This document shows, piece by piece, positions 6,201 to 12,270 of a stretch of DNA of 18,538 bases (positions are counted from its first letter, which is position 1; the number at the start of each line of letters is the position of its first letter). This DNA is from an uncultured Ruminobacter sp. Lineage in GTDB: Bacteria; Pseudomonadota; Gammaproteobacteria; Enterobacterales; Succinivibrionaceae. The stretch spans positions 1-18,538 of the forward strand of contig CAAFXL010000011.1 of assembly GCA_900767005.1 (NCBI GenBank), given 5' to 3'. The position numbers were made by a program, and so were the translations under genes. The notes under the pieces are model-generated. The model was not told where the DNA came from, made no database searches, and saw nothing but the letters and a program-made list of their open reading frames with translations.

Positions 6201-8538
6201 GAGGTAAAATTGCTTCCTTTACCTTTGCTTGAACTTCATTTTGAGGATTAAAGTTCTTATTTTCTAAATTCTTAGTTTCTAAGTTTTCTTTAGGTTGTTT
6301 TTCTTGAGTAACTTCATCAACCTCAATATTAATTGAAGCTTTATTAGAAGTAAGATTATTTAAAGATTCTTGAGGCTTTTCTTCTAAAGTTTTAAGTTCT
6401 AACTCTTCATTATTTTGAGGATTAAGAGTTTGTATAGTCTTATTATCTAGAGTAGAACTATTAGTATTTAAACTTTCATTACTATTATTTGGTTTTAAAG
6501 TTTCTTGAGCTTTAGAAAGAACCAAAGATTCATTAGGGTTTAAAACCTTATTTTCTAAAGGTTTATTAGTATTTAAAGTATTTTCTTTATTATTAGTATT
6601 ATTGATATTGTCATTATCAACATCTAAAGCTTTCGATCCCACAAAATTTCTAATATCATCAGCCTTTTGCAAAATATCTTTAATCTCAGAGGTAAATTTT
6701 TCCTCAGAGTCTAAAACCTTATTTAAAGCATCATTCTTAGAATCAACTTTATTTAAAGTTGCGGCCTCATTGTCATTATCTGTAATTTGTGGATTTGTTG
6801 ATTCTTTTACATCTTGATTTTGAATATTTTCTTTAACTTCAAAAGTCTTCGAGGTTTGGTTACTTAAATTTTTAGCGTTATTATCATCACCTAATGAGCG
6901 GTTTAATTCATCATAAACCTGCTTTTTAACTAGGCTTTCATCAACTAAAATTGAAGTTTTATTTTGAGGTAATTCATCATTTGAATCAAGAAGATTTGAA
7001 TTTCTAGCTGCACTTGCCGCATTTGATAAAATATACTTAATTCTTTCTTCATCACCTTGAGTTAAAGGTTCACCTTGAACGTTAGATTTTGGTAATTCAA
7101 AGTTTTCAAACTCATTTTCTAAATCAATGTTTTTGATAAATGATTCTTGATTTTCTTGGGTATTATTCTTAATTGAATCAGCTAAATTTTTAACTATAGC
7201 TTCACGTAAAATTCCTAAATCACGTTCATTTGTAGTTTCATTTCCCTTGATAGTCTCATTATTTTTTGAAACTTCATTTAGTTGATTTTGATTAACTGTA
7301 GATTTCTTTTCAATATTTTCTTTTTCTAAATTAGCTTCTTGATTATTATTCTTTTCTAACTTATCTAATTCTTTATCTATTTGTTGAGGTTTTTCTTCTA
7401 TAGTTTTTGAAGCTATATTCTTATCAACATTTGAATTTTGAGCTGAAAATTCTTTTTTAATCTTCTCAGCAAGTTCCTCAATACTTTCACGCTTTATGGT
7501 ATCTTTTTGGATATTTTCTAAAGCATCATCATCAATACTTTTTTGAATTTCCCCACTACGGCGATTTAATTCTCTTACTGTAATATCTAGTGGTTTATTG
7601 TCTTTTAAATTATTCTCTTGATTTTCTGACTGCGTTTTAGGTTCATCATCAAGTAAATTAGCACTTCTTGCGGTATCGGCAGCTTTAGTGATAATTTCTT
7701 CAACTCTTTTCGCAATTACTTCACTTTGCTCATCAGTAAAATCTTTACTCTTACTAGTAAAGATATCTAAATATGTAGCATCATCTACTTCATCACCTAG
7801 TGATTCCATAATAAAAGATGCCATTTGAGCACGAGTACTATTAGGACTTAAAACTTGAGAACTTTCCCTACCTAAAGAAGCTAATACATCAGGTTGATTA
7901 GCTCTAATAAACTCAATGGTAGCACCTAATAATTTATCAAGTATCATTGAAGTTTTTGGAGTAAGTTCACCATCAGGAGCAAAAATTTGTTCCATCGCAA
8001 GTTGTCTAGTCATCGCAGGTGAAATATTATCTGAAGTAGTTTTATTAACTATCACTTCACATAAATATTTCATTAATGCCTTACCAGCATCATTACTTTC
8101 CTGAAAAACTTTTGGTAAAGTATCACAATAACTTTTTAAAGTATCAACCGCATCAGAAGTTTTTACAATTTCAAGTCTCGTAGTTAAATTAAACGCAACC
8201 TCTTCTTGTAAATCTAGATCTCTTGAAATTAACTTAGAAACTAGTTCCATTAAAGGCTTTTGTTTTGGGGCGCCATTAGCATTCTCTGCCTTTTGCGGGT
8301 CTTGAGCTAAAGAAGCTAATTGGCGTTGTAATTTTACTTGAGAAAGAGCTAATTCATCATTAGTAATCTTGCCACCTTCCCCAGTTAATACACTTAAAAA
8401 AGAATAAGTAGCACTAACGTTAATTGAAGTTTGATTAACGCTATTTTTTACTACTTGAGCATTAGCTTGAGTTGCCTCATTAATTAATACTTTAGCTTTA
8501 TCATTCTCTTTTATCTGTGATAACTGTGAAAGATCCAT
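3292..8538 (-). CDS. fliK: Giant FliK-like flagellar hook-length control protein
   Basis: An unbroken frame of 1748 residues; FliK is usually about 400-700. Three parts are visible. (1) Residues 1-300 are mostly helical, possibly folded, with no signal peptide. (2) Residues about 300-1430 are a low-complexity region rich in Asn, Lys, Glu, Ser and Leu, probably disordered, carrying recurring short helix-like units. (3) Residues about 1485-1748 are ordered: a helical block (NPLGDLQAVSEWLGLVSAP, AMQQWALLLLTIRFKQLGKK), a Pro-rich linker near 1620, and a FliK C-terminal (Flg_hook) domain (IEWKLNFFFDLDKIGAMQVK to GLNVSNVSARLG, about 1653-1725). FliK is exported during hook assembly, and its C-terminal domain contacts FlhB to switch export from hook to filament. 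The adjacent flhB2 supports this role. The ATG at 8538 has no clear Shine-Dalgarno. A second, ordinary fliK may exist elsewhere, in which case this would be a paralogue; the symbol is by domain. Confidence 0.82.
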   Translation of the reverse strand: MDLSQLSQIKENDKAKVLINEATQANAQVVKNSVNQTSINVSATYSFLSVLTGEGGKITNDELALSQVKLQRQLASLAQDPQKAENANGAPKQKPLMELVSKLISRDLDLQEEVAFNLTTRLEIVKTSDAVDTLKSYCDTLPKVFQESNDAGKALMKYLCEVIVNKTTSDNISPAMTRQLAMEQIFAPDGELTPKTSMILDKLLGATIEFIRANQPDVLASLGRESSQVLSPNSTRAQMASFIMESLGDEVDDATYLDIFTSKSKDFTDEQSEVIAKRVEEIITKAADTARSANLLDDEPKTQSENQENNLKDNKPLDITVRELNRRSGEIQKSIDDDALENIQKDTIKRESIEELAEKIKKEFSAQNSNVDKNIASKTIEEKPQQIDKELDKLEKNNNQEANLEKENIEKKSTVNQNQLNEVSKNNETIKGNETTNERDLGILREAIVKNLADSIKNNTQENQESFIKNIDLENEFENFELPKSNVQGEPLTQGDEERIKYILSNAASAARNSNLLDSNDELPQNKTSILVDESLVKKQVYDELNRSLGDDNNAKNLSNQTSKTFEVKENIQNQDVKESTNPQITDNDNEAATLNKVDSKNDALNKVLDSEEKFTSEIKDILQKADDIRNFVGSKALDVDNDNINNTNNKENTLNTNKPLENKVLNPNESLVLSKAQETLKPNNSNESLNTNSSTLDNKTIQTLNPQNNEELELKTLEEKPQESLNNLTSNKASINIEVDEVTQEKQPKENLETKNLENKNFNPQNEVQAKVKEAILPQEDQKPIDLENKANQEVNNLPKEPNVLQKEVNNTQKSVEPKDLDSLRKLFNQVSSQTIDAKEELVNPQTIREDISSSQKVNINTENNAKPIINNNSNNSISNEESTPFENKPLNNNEAQILAKALDALKPNSSNDSVVNNTTQNNSQFENESKNTQEVNQKVQNDNELFTQTKISNEPNSLLNDKDLEEGISQGIKLSDLENALNKTQENKEVKPNLDEKIIDNSKINANSLEENDLEDKALEINNKENSNQALKPNGNEEILINNLPNDEDNQIQKIGDNLLAKDNKALNVNLNTLVNDENLVNDNNKSNISSKLPNEKLIIEKAFEGIKNSSENDPIDLVKNENNLTQKSSLNPLNKEGVKTSLDGLKEPQESVVLTKNNEETNQVNKELKEPLNKEFNKLENPQSQDNKELSNEKTGLDNKSNDVLSQNKPLETSSKNPNINDLLNDSKENSQNNDGKNSLANKKPSTNEGLKNTLDLIAKKLADNNGSRTNPYINQDSSKASESLKETNLPNNAKNELADSKIIENSNKNPSTNEEVKDVSRTIKESSSTPKNNVEAQNLPNKDNGLENSSNVNNKNEPLPKVNETSRVLENVYNKYSVGKPSYENTPNDNLVVNNPTTNTESTIKFDNKLDDDALLPKDVNDEALEARQEEHHVESKPTLFKRFFGMFKKEAPSNIEINNTQEPIKENIAGNEVKGDIKNVNLNDSSMGSMVNNLGRIINDGKITPEIRDMAKHIQEAMTNPLGDLQAVSEWLGLVSAPMSASGPRAQAMQQWALLLLTIRFKQLGKKIDKFKNTDEFKKLLENVKLGNDKNWPQNSLNQTLSHIEKLQNNNQDSAYPIPSYIPLPPTYEKGHEGALMIEHQKDEDNEIEWKLNFFFDLDKIGAMQVKTSLKVPNLKIQVVTESLVGLQKVKETIDTLTKRFGEYGLNVSNVSARLGTVYPPKKLESSNTQTNVSNNDGLSFRI
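4249..7641 (-). repeat. Asn/Lys/Glu-rich low-complexity centre of the FliK-like gene
   Basis: This covers protein residues about 300-1430. The plus strand shows it as thousands of bases dominated by short words such as TTATT, TTCTTT and TTTAAAG. The protein is dominated by N, K, E, S and L with almost no aromatic residues or Cys. Within it a unit of the form N-E-x-x-x-(L/I)-x-K-A-x-(D/E)-x-(L/I)-K-(P/N)-(N/S)-S-x-N-(E/D) recurs at residues 667-691 (6466-6540), 893-918 (5785-5862) and 1097-1119 (5182-5250). The string P-S-T-N-E recurs at about 1248 and 1314. The gene probably grew by slippage and diverged duplication. Confidence 0.7.
6979..7740 (-). repeat. Diverged internal duplication in the FliK-like gene
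   Basis: Residues 267-303 (7630-7740) and 491-520 (6979-7068) share the pattern E-x-R-(V/I)-x-x-I-(I/L)-(T/S)-(K/N)-A-A-x-x-A-R-x-(A/S)-N-L-L-D. In both copies a segment containing E-L-N-R follows (ITVRELNRRSG and VKKQVYDELNRSLGDD). A shorter relative, SEIKDILQKADDIRN, lies at about 616-630. The similarity was found by eye at protein level and no DNA identity is claimed. Confidence 0.6.
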
Positions 8539-8640
8539 AATTATTTGTGCACTTTTTTATTTAAACAAAAATCTTCTTTTATCATGCAAATTTTAACATA
8601 TGAACAAACTTAAAAATTTGACCATATACATTTTTTAACA

Positions 8641-8678
8641 GTAAAAACCTTAAAAATTAAGGATTATTAAGGTTTTAC
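8641..8678 (-). terminator. Hairpin terminator after mrcB, with alternative folds
   Basis: On the minus strand, 40 bp past the mrcB stop, two left arms (CCTTAA at 8667-8672 and 8657-8662) compete for one right arm (TTAAGG at 8648-8653). The short fold has a 6-bp stem and a 3-base loop and is followed directly by UUUUU, as in an intrinsic terminator. The long fold pairs the GTAAAACCTTAA arm (8667-8678) with TTAAGGTTTTTAC (8641-8653) and buries the U-tract in its stem. The 148-bp gap from 8539 to 8686 otherwise holds only AT-rich sequence and a weak possible fliK promoter (TTGTTC, 18 bp, GATAAA on the minus strand near 8577-8606). Confidence 0.6.
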
Positions 8679-8686
8679 TAGTATTT

Positions 8687-11032
8687 TTAGAATAAACTCT
8701 TAAAGAAATCAGTAGTTGAGTCATACATATTTTCTAAGAAGTTCTTGCAATCCTTACGCTGTCTATCGGTAACCATATCAGAACGCACCGGAAGTCTTAC
8801 ATACTCATTTGTAGCCGTGCATGACTCATCCATAATATAGCCATCTTTATTAAAGTTTACGAATTCAATGCCTTCAGGACGAGCAAGTCTAAGTGAGGTT
8901 ACTCCTCGCTTTGTAATAAAACTATCATAAACTTTTAGAGCACCAGTAGCTCCCGTAAGTCTAGTATTAGAGTTATCATCATTACCAATCCAAATAGTTA
9001 CTAGTTCACTATTATCAAAACCAGTAAACCACGAATCATGAGAATCATTTGAAGTACCAGTTTTACCAGCTAATACTTTCTTACTACCCACAACTTTATT
9101 ATTTCTAAGGCTTCTTGCAGTTCCTTGATTGGTAACTATAGTCATACCATAAATTGCTAAATACGCGTTTCTTGGATCAACGACTTGTTTAGCATCTAAA
9201 ACCTCAGCTCGGTTAAAAATTTCTTCATCTAAAGATTTTACCGATCTTATTGCTGATAATTTTTTATATAACCCTTCAGTTGCAATCGTTGCATACATTT
9301 GATTTACTTCAAGCGGAGTCATCACAATACTTCCTAAAAATAAACTTGGAACTGGAGTTATATTTTCTCGATACCCTAAACGATGAAGCGTATCAACTAA
9401 CTTTTGAGCCCCAAAATCAAGACCTACTCGCACCATCGGAATATTTCTTGAAGTTGCAAAACCTTCATATAGATGAATCCAACCTTTAAACTTATGATCA
9501 AAGTTTTTAGGCTCCCAGATTTTTTTACTATCATTTAGTTTTATTTTTATCGGAGCATCATTAACCATCGAACCCAAATGCCAACCATTATCAAATGAAG
9601 TCATATAAGCAGGAGGTTTAATTAAAGAACCTATCTGTCTTTTAGCTTTTGTTACGCGGTTCATCCCTGGAAAACTTGGGTCACTACTACCCACAACTGC
9701 TAAAAGTTCACCAGTGCGCCAATTACTCACAACTACTGCAGTTTGAAGATTTGGTTGCTTATAAGTTTTACTTAACTTAGGAATTACCTCTTTAACTGCA
9801 TTATTAGCTGATAATTGTACTTGTGGGTCTAAAGATGTATAAATAACTAATGATGGTTTTTCTAGATAATTAGGACCCAACACCTCATTTAATTCATCTT
9901 TAAGCATACTAATATAGCCAGGAACTTTCATAGTTCCAAAACTATTACGCTTAATTACTCCTAATGGTTTCTTTTGGTAATATTCACTTTCTTCTTTAGT
10001 TAAGCTTCCTTCATCAACCATTAGACTTAAAATTAAATTTCTGCGTTCAAGAGCTCTTTGTGGATTTTTTCTTGGGTCGTAAAATGAGGGGCCTTTAATC
10101 ATCCCTACCATTAATGCAACTTGATCCCAAGTAAGCTCGCTTACTGGCACCCCAAAATAAAAATGAGAAGCAAGGCCAAAACCATAAATATCTTTATCGC
10201 CATGACCTAAATAAATCTCATTTAAATACATTTCAAGGATTTGTTCTTTTGAGTATCTTGCATCAACTACAATTGACATGAACAATTCTTTTATTTTTCT
10301 ATCAAAACTTTTTTCTCTAGTTAAAAAATAGTTTTTAACTAGCTGCTGAGTAATGGTAGAACCACCTTGTACCTTTTTACCTGCTTTAATATTAACAAGA
10401 ACTGCTCTTAATATTGCCCAAGGATTAACCCCATAATGACTATAAAAATCACGGTCTTCAACATAAACTAAAGTATCAATTAATTTTTGGGGAACATCAT
10501 CTAAAGTTATAAGCATTCGATCTTCTTCATCTTTTGATGAGGTAATTCTATCAAGTAATACTGGATCCATTAAAACATAATCTAATGAAGCTTTAGTATC
10601 CGCATCTTGAATCAACACTAATTGATTATTTTCAAAAGTAAGAAGGATTGGTCTTTGTTCTTCACGACCATCCGAGAACTCAAAAGCTCTTCTAATAATC
10701 ACTAAACGTTTATTATCTATACTTTTTCCATACTCACCTTGATTAGAAGGATTTTTAACTAAACGATACTTTAATAGTTTTAATTCATGTTCGATTAAAG
10801 AGAGTGAAATTTTTTGATCAGTAGTAAGTTCAAGTGGTCTACTATAAACAATTGCAGGAGTAGTCCATTTTTGATCTTGATTTAAACTACTACTAGTAAC
10901 TTGAACATAGTAATAAGCCGAAATAAATAGGCAAATTACCAAACCTACAATTGAAAGCTTAATTAAAAAAAATATAAACTTAAGGAGCAAGCTTCTTTTT
11001 TTTGTTTCCTTAACTTTATTATCCTTACTCAC
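8687..11032 (-). CDS. mrcB: Penicillin-binding protein 1b (transglycosylase/transpeptidase)
   Basis: Bifunctional class A PBP that polymerises lipid II into glycan strands and cross-links them in the periplasm. I start it at the GTG at 11032 (781 residues) because GGAG lies six bases upstream at 11039-11042. The longer alternative, a TTG at 11044, would overlap that Shine-Dalgarno and has none of its own. Order: a basic cytoplasmic tail; one membrane anchor (about 19-43); a UB2H-type segment (about 60-150) as in PBP1b, where LpoB docks; a GT51 domain with catalytic Glu192 in VEDRDFYSHYG, GGSTITQQLVKN, and EMYLNEIYLG; and a transpeptidase domain with Ser469-L-I-Lys472, S-R-N and Lys657-T-G-T. 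All key residues are present. Length is a little below E. coli PBP1b (844), mostly in the tails. It is divergent from dksA. UB2H is the reason for PBP1b over PBP1a. Confidence 0.95.
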   Translation of the reverse strand: MSKDNKVKETKKRSLLLKFIFFLIKLSIVGLVICLFISAYYYVQVTSSSLNQDQKWTTPAIVYSRPLELTTDQKISLSLIEHELKLLKYRLVKNPSNQGEYGKSIDNKRLVIIRRAFEFSDGREEQRPILLTFENNQLVLIQDADTKASLDYVLMDPVLLDRITSSKDEEDRMLITLDDVPQKLIDTLVYVEDRDFYSHYGVNPWAILRAVLVNIKAGKKVQGGSTITQQLVKNYFLTREKSFDRKIKELFMSIVVDARYSKEQILEMYLNEIYLGHGDKDIYGFGLASHFYFGVPVSELTWDQVALMVGMIKGPSFYDPRKNPQRALERRNLILSLMVDEGSLTKEESEYYQKKPLGVIKRNSFGTMKVPGYISMLKDELNEVLGPNYLEKPSLVIYTSLDPQVQLSANNAVKEVIPKLSKTYKQPNLQTAVVVSNWRTGELLAVVGSSDPSFPGMNRVTKAKRQIGSLIKPPAYMTSFDNGWHLGSMVNDAPIKIKLNDSKKIWEPKNFDHKFKGWIHLYEGFATSRNIPMVRVGLDFGAQKLVDTLHRLGYRENITPVPSLFLGSIVMTPLEVNQMYATIATEGLYKKLSAIRSVKSLDEEIFNRAEVLDAKQVVDPRNAYLAIYGMTIVTNQGTARSLRNNKVVGSKKVLAGKTGTSNDSHDSWFTGFDNSELVTIWIGNDDNSNTRLTGATGALKVYDSFITKRGVTSLRLARPEGIEFVNFNKDGYIMDESCTATNEYVRLPVRSDMVTDRQRKDCKNFLENMYDSTTDFFKSLF

Positions 11033-11118
11033 TAAGGTCTCCAAGCAATATTAAGTACTATTCACACTAATTCATTTTTATCGCGACTAAGATACCGCAA
11101 ATAGATGTTTTAAGCAAG

Positions 11119-11124
11119 ATTATA
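11119..11124 (-). promoter_or_regulatory. Possible -10 box for mrcB
   Basis: The minus strand reads TATAAT about 87 bp before the mrcB GTG. I see no convincing -35 at the right distance, so this is only a candidate. The whole 11033-11515 gap is very AT-rich and has chance -10 matches. It carries no ORF with a ribosome binding site and no RNA gene that I can recognise. Confidence 0.3.
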
Positions 11125-11323
11125 AAAAATAGAATAAAGATAAATTTCTTCCAAAAATCATAGATATTTTTTAGATAAATTGGTTTATATTTTGAGGATA
11201 ATCAAAGCTTAAAAGTTAAACCTAGATTTAAGATTTTAAAATTTATTATAAAAAAATGTTACATCGAACAAATTTATTAGATTTTAACCTTAATTTAACG
11301 TGATTTTTAGACTACAGTTAATA

Positions 11324-11329
11324 TATAAT
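11324..11329 (+). promoter_or_regulatory. Possible -10 box for dksA
   Basis: TATAAT on the plus strand, with TGATTT as the only weak -35 candidate 17 bp upstream (11301-11306). It would give a leader of about 180 nt before dksA. The 483-bp divergent region between mrcB and dksA should hold promoters for both, and this is the best plus-strand match. Confidence 0.4.
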
Positions 11330-11515
11330 TCTAGGTTTTGAAAAGCTAACAATGAGTGGCAATTTTTTAAATATCGTTTATTTTAAGTCTTCATTTTACC
11401 TAAGACACATCAAGTAAAATAATAAACTTAAAAACCATTAAACATATTGCATTAGATAAAAATAACGCTACTTTAATTTATAACTCTTAAATAAATCAAA
11501 GATAGGAGAAAGACT

Positions 11516-11959
11516 ATGAGTGACAATACAAAAGCAGAATTAGGTCCTCTAGCCATCGCTGGTGTTAGTCCATATCAGGTTCAACCTGGTGAAGAATATA
11601 TGAACGATAAGCAAAAGGCTCACTTCAAAAAGATTCTTGAAGCTTGGAAACAACAGCTTATGAATGAGGTGGAAAAGACTGTAGATCATATGAATGATGA
11701 AACAGCTAATTATCCAGACCCTCTAGACCGAGCAACTCAAGAAGAAGAATTTGCTCTTGAACTTAGAGCTCGTGACCGTGAAAGAAAGTTAATTAAAAAA
11801 ATTGAAAAGACTATTCGTTCAATCGATTCTGATGATTTTGGTTACTGCGAAGATTGCGGTGAAGAAATCGGGATTAAGCGACTAGAAGCTCGTCCTACTG
11901 CTAACCTTTGCGTAAACTGCAAGAACCTTGCAGAAATCAAGGAAAAGCAAGGCGTTTAA
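11516..11959 (+). CDS. dksA: RNA polymerase-binding transcription factor DksA
   Basis: DksA enters the secondary channel of RNA polymerase and, with ppGpp, represses stable RNA promoters and activates amino acid genes. It has 147 residues against 151 in E. coli, with near-identical landmarks: LAIAGVSPYQ...PGEEYMN at 12-30, a coiled coil at about 33-105, Asp68 and Asp71 at the coiled-coil tip (YPDPLDRA; equivalent to E. coli D71 and D74), and RDRERKLIKKIEKT. A four-cysteine zinc finger uses Cys111, 114, 132 and 135, so this is the zinc-containing rather than the cysteine-poor type. The ATG is preceded by AGGAG at eight bases. It stands alone, with its own leader and a strong terminator. The C-terminus EIKEKQGV matches the family, so the gene is complete. 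Confidence 0.97.
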   Translation: MSDNTKAELGPLAIAGVSPYQVQPGEEYMNDKQKAHFKKILEAWKQQLMNEVEKTVDHMNDETANYPDPLDRATQEEEFALELRARDRERKLIKKIEKTIRSIDSDDFGYCEDCGEEIGIKRLEARPTANLCVNCKNLAEIKEKQGV

Positions 11960-11978
11960 TCATTTAAATTTCTAAAAA

Positions 11979-12028
11979 TAACGCTAAAAATTATCAAGTT
12001 TTTAGCGTTAGTTTCTTTTTTTATTTTT
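11979..12028 (+). terminator. Intrinsic terminator of dksA
   Basis: A perfect 12-bp stem, TAACGCTAAAAA (11979-11990) with TTTTTAGCGTTA (11999-12010), an 8-base loop, then a T-rich tract (GTTTCTTTTTTTATTTTT). It begins 19 bases after the dksA stop and separates dksA from pcnB. Confidence 0.9.
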
Positions 12029-12258
12029 ATTAAATTTTACAATCTCATTAAATTTTCTTTACCTTAAATTTATTCTACGTAATTATTATTAGAAACGTTT
12101 TCTCATTAAAATTATAATTTTTTAATAGTGATCTTTTTCAAAAAAAAGAGTAATATAACAAAAGTTTTCATATATCTATATTTAAGTCGATACATATAAA
12201 AAAATTCATTATTTTTGCTTAAAAAAAGCAACTTAGATATATGACCTAAAGATTATTA
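12024..12258 (+). other. Noncoding leader region of pcnB
   Basis: About 235 bp of AT-rich sequence without a gene. E. coli has gluQ here; this window does not. TATAAT at 12113-12118 is a possible -10 without a good -35. A small hairpin, TTGCTT-AAAAA-AAGCAA (12215-12231), lies about 30 bases before the pcnB Shine-Dalgarno. The in-frame stop at 12247-12249 limits how far upstream pcnB can begin. Confidence 0.5.
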
Positions 12259-12260
12259 TT

Positions 12261-12265
12261 GGAGG
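12261..12265 (+). promoter_or_regulatory. Ribosome binding site that places the pcnB start at ATT
   Basis: GGAGG is a perfect five-base Shine-Dalgarno core. It ends five bases before ATT at 12271, an ordinary spacing. The only conventional start in the frame before the catalytic motif is the TTG at 12259, which overlaps this core and has no Shine-Dalgarno of its own. The site therefore argues for initiation at ATT. Confidence 0.75.
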
Positions 12266-12270
12266 TTCCT

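Noticed and set aside
4249..7641. CRISPR or tandem DNA repeat array
   Set aside because: The repeated words come from coding for Asn/Lys/Glu runs; copies differ in length and spacing and have no constant direct repeat with unique spacers.
3534..8104. Plus-strand open frames of 62-86 codons inside the fliK region
   Set aside because: They are antisense shadows of a long AT-rich gene, with no ribosome binding sites and low-complexity translations (Ser/Phe/Leu-rich) mirroring the Asn/Lys codons.
8539..8640. Sigma-28 or sigma-54 flagellar promoter before fliK
   Set aside because: Partial matches exist on the minus strand (TTAAGTTT, CATGATAA, TTTGCA), but the spacings are wrong for both consensus promoters.
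9250..9489. Plus-strand 79-codon frame within mrcB
   Set aside because: Antisense to the transpeptidase domain, without a ribosome binding site.
12011..12258. A small gene or gluQ remnant between dksA and pcnB
   Set aside because: No frame with a start and ribosome binding site, and no recognisable Rossmann/HIGH-type motif in any frame.
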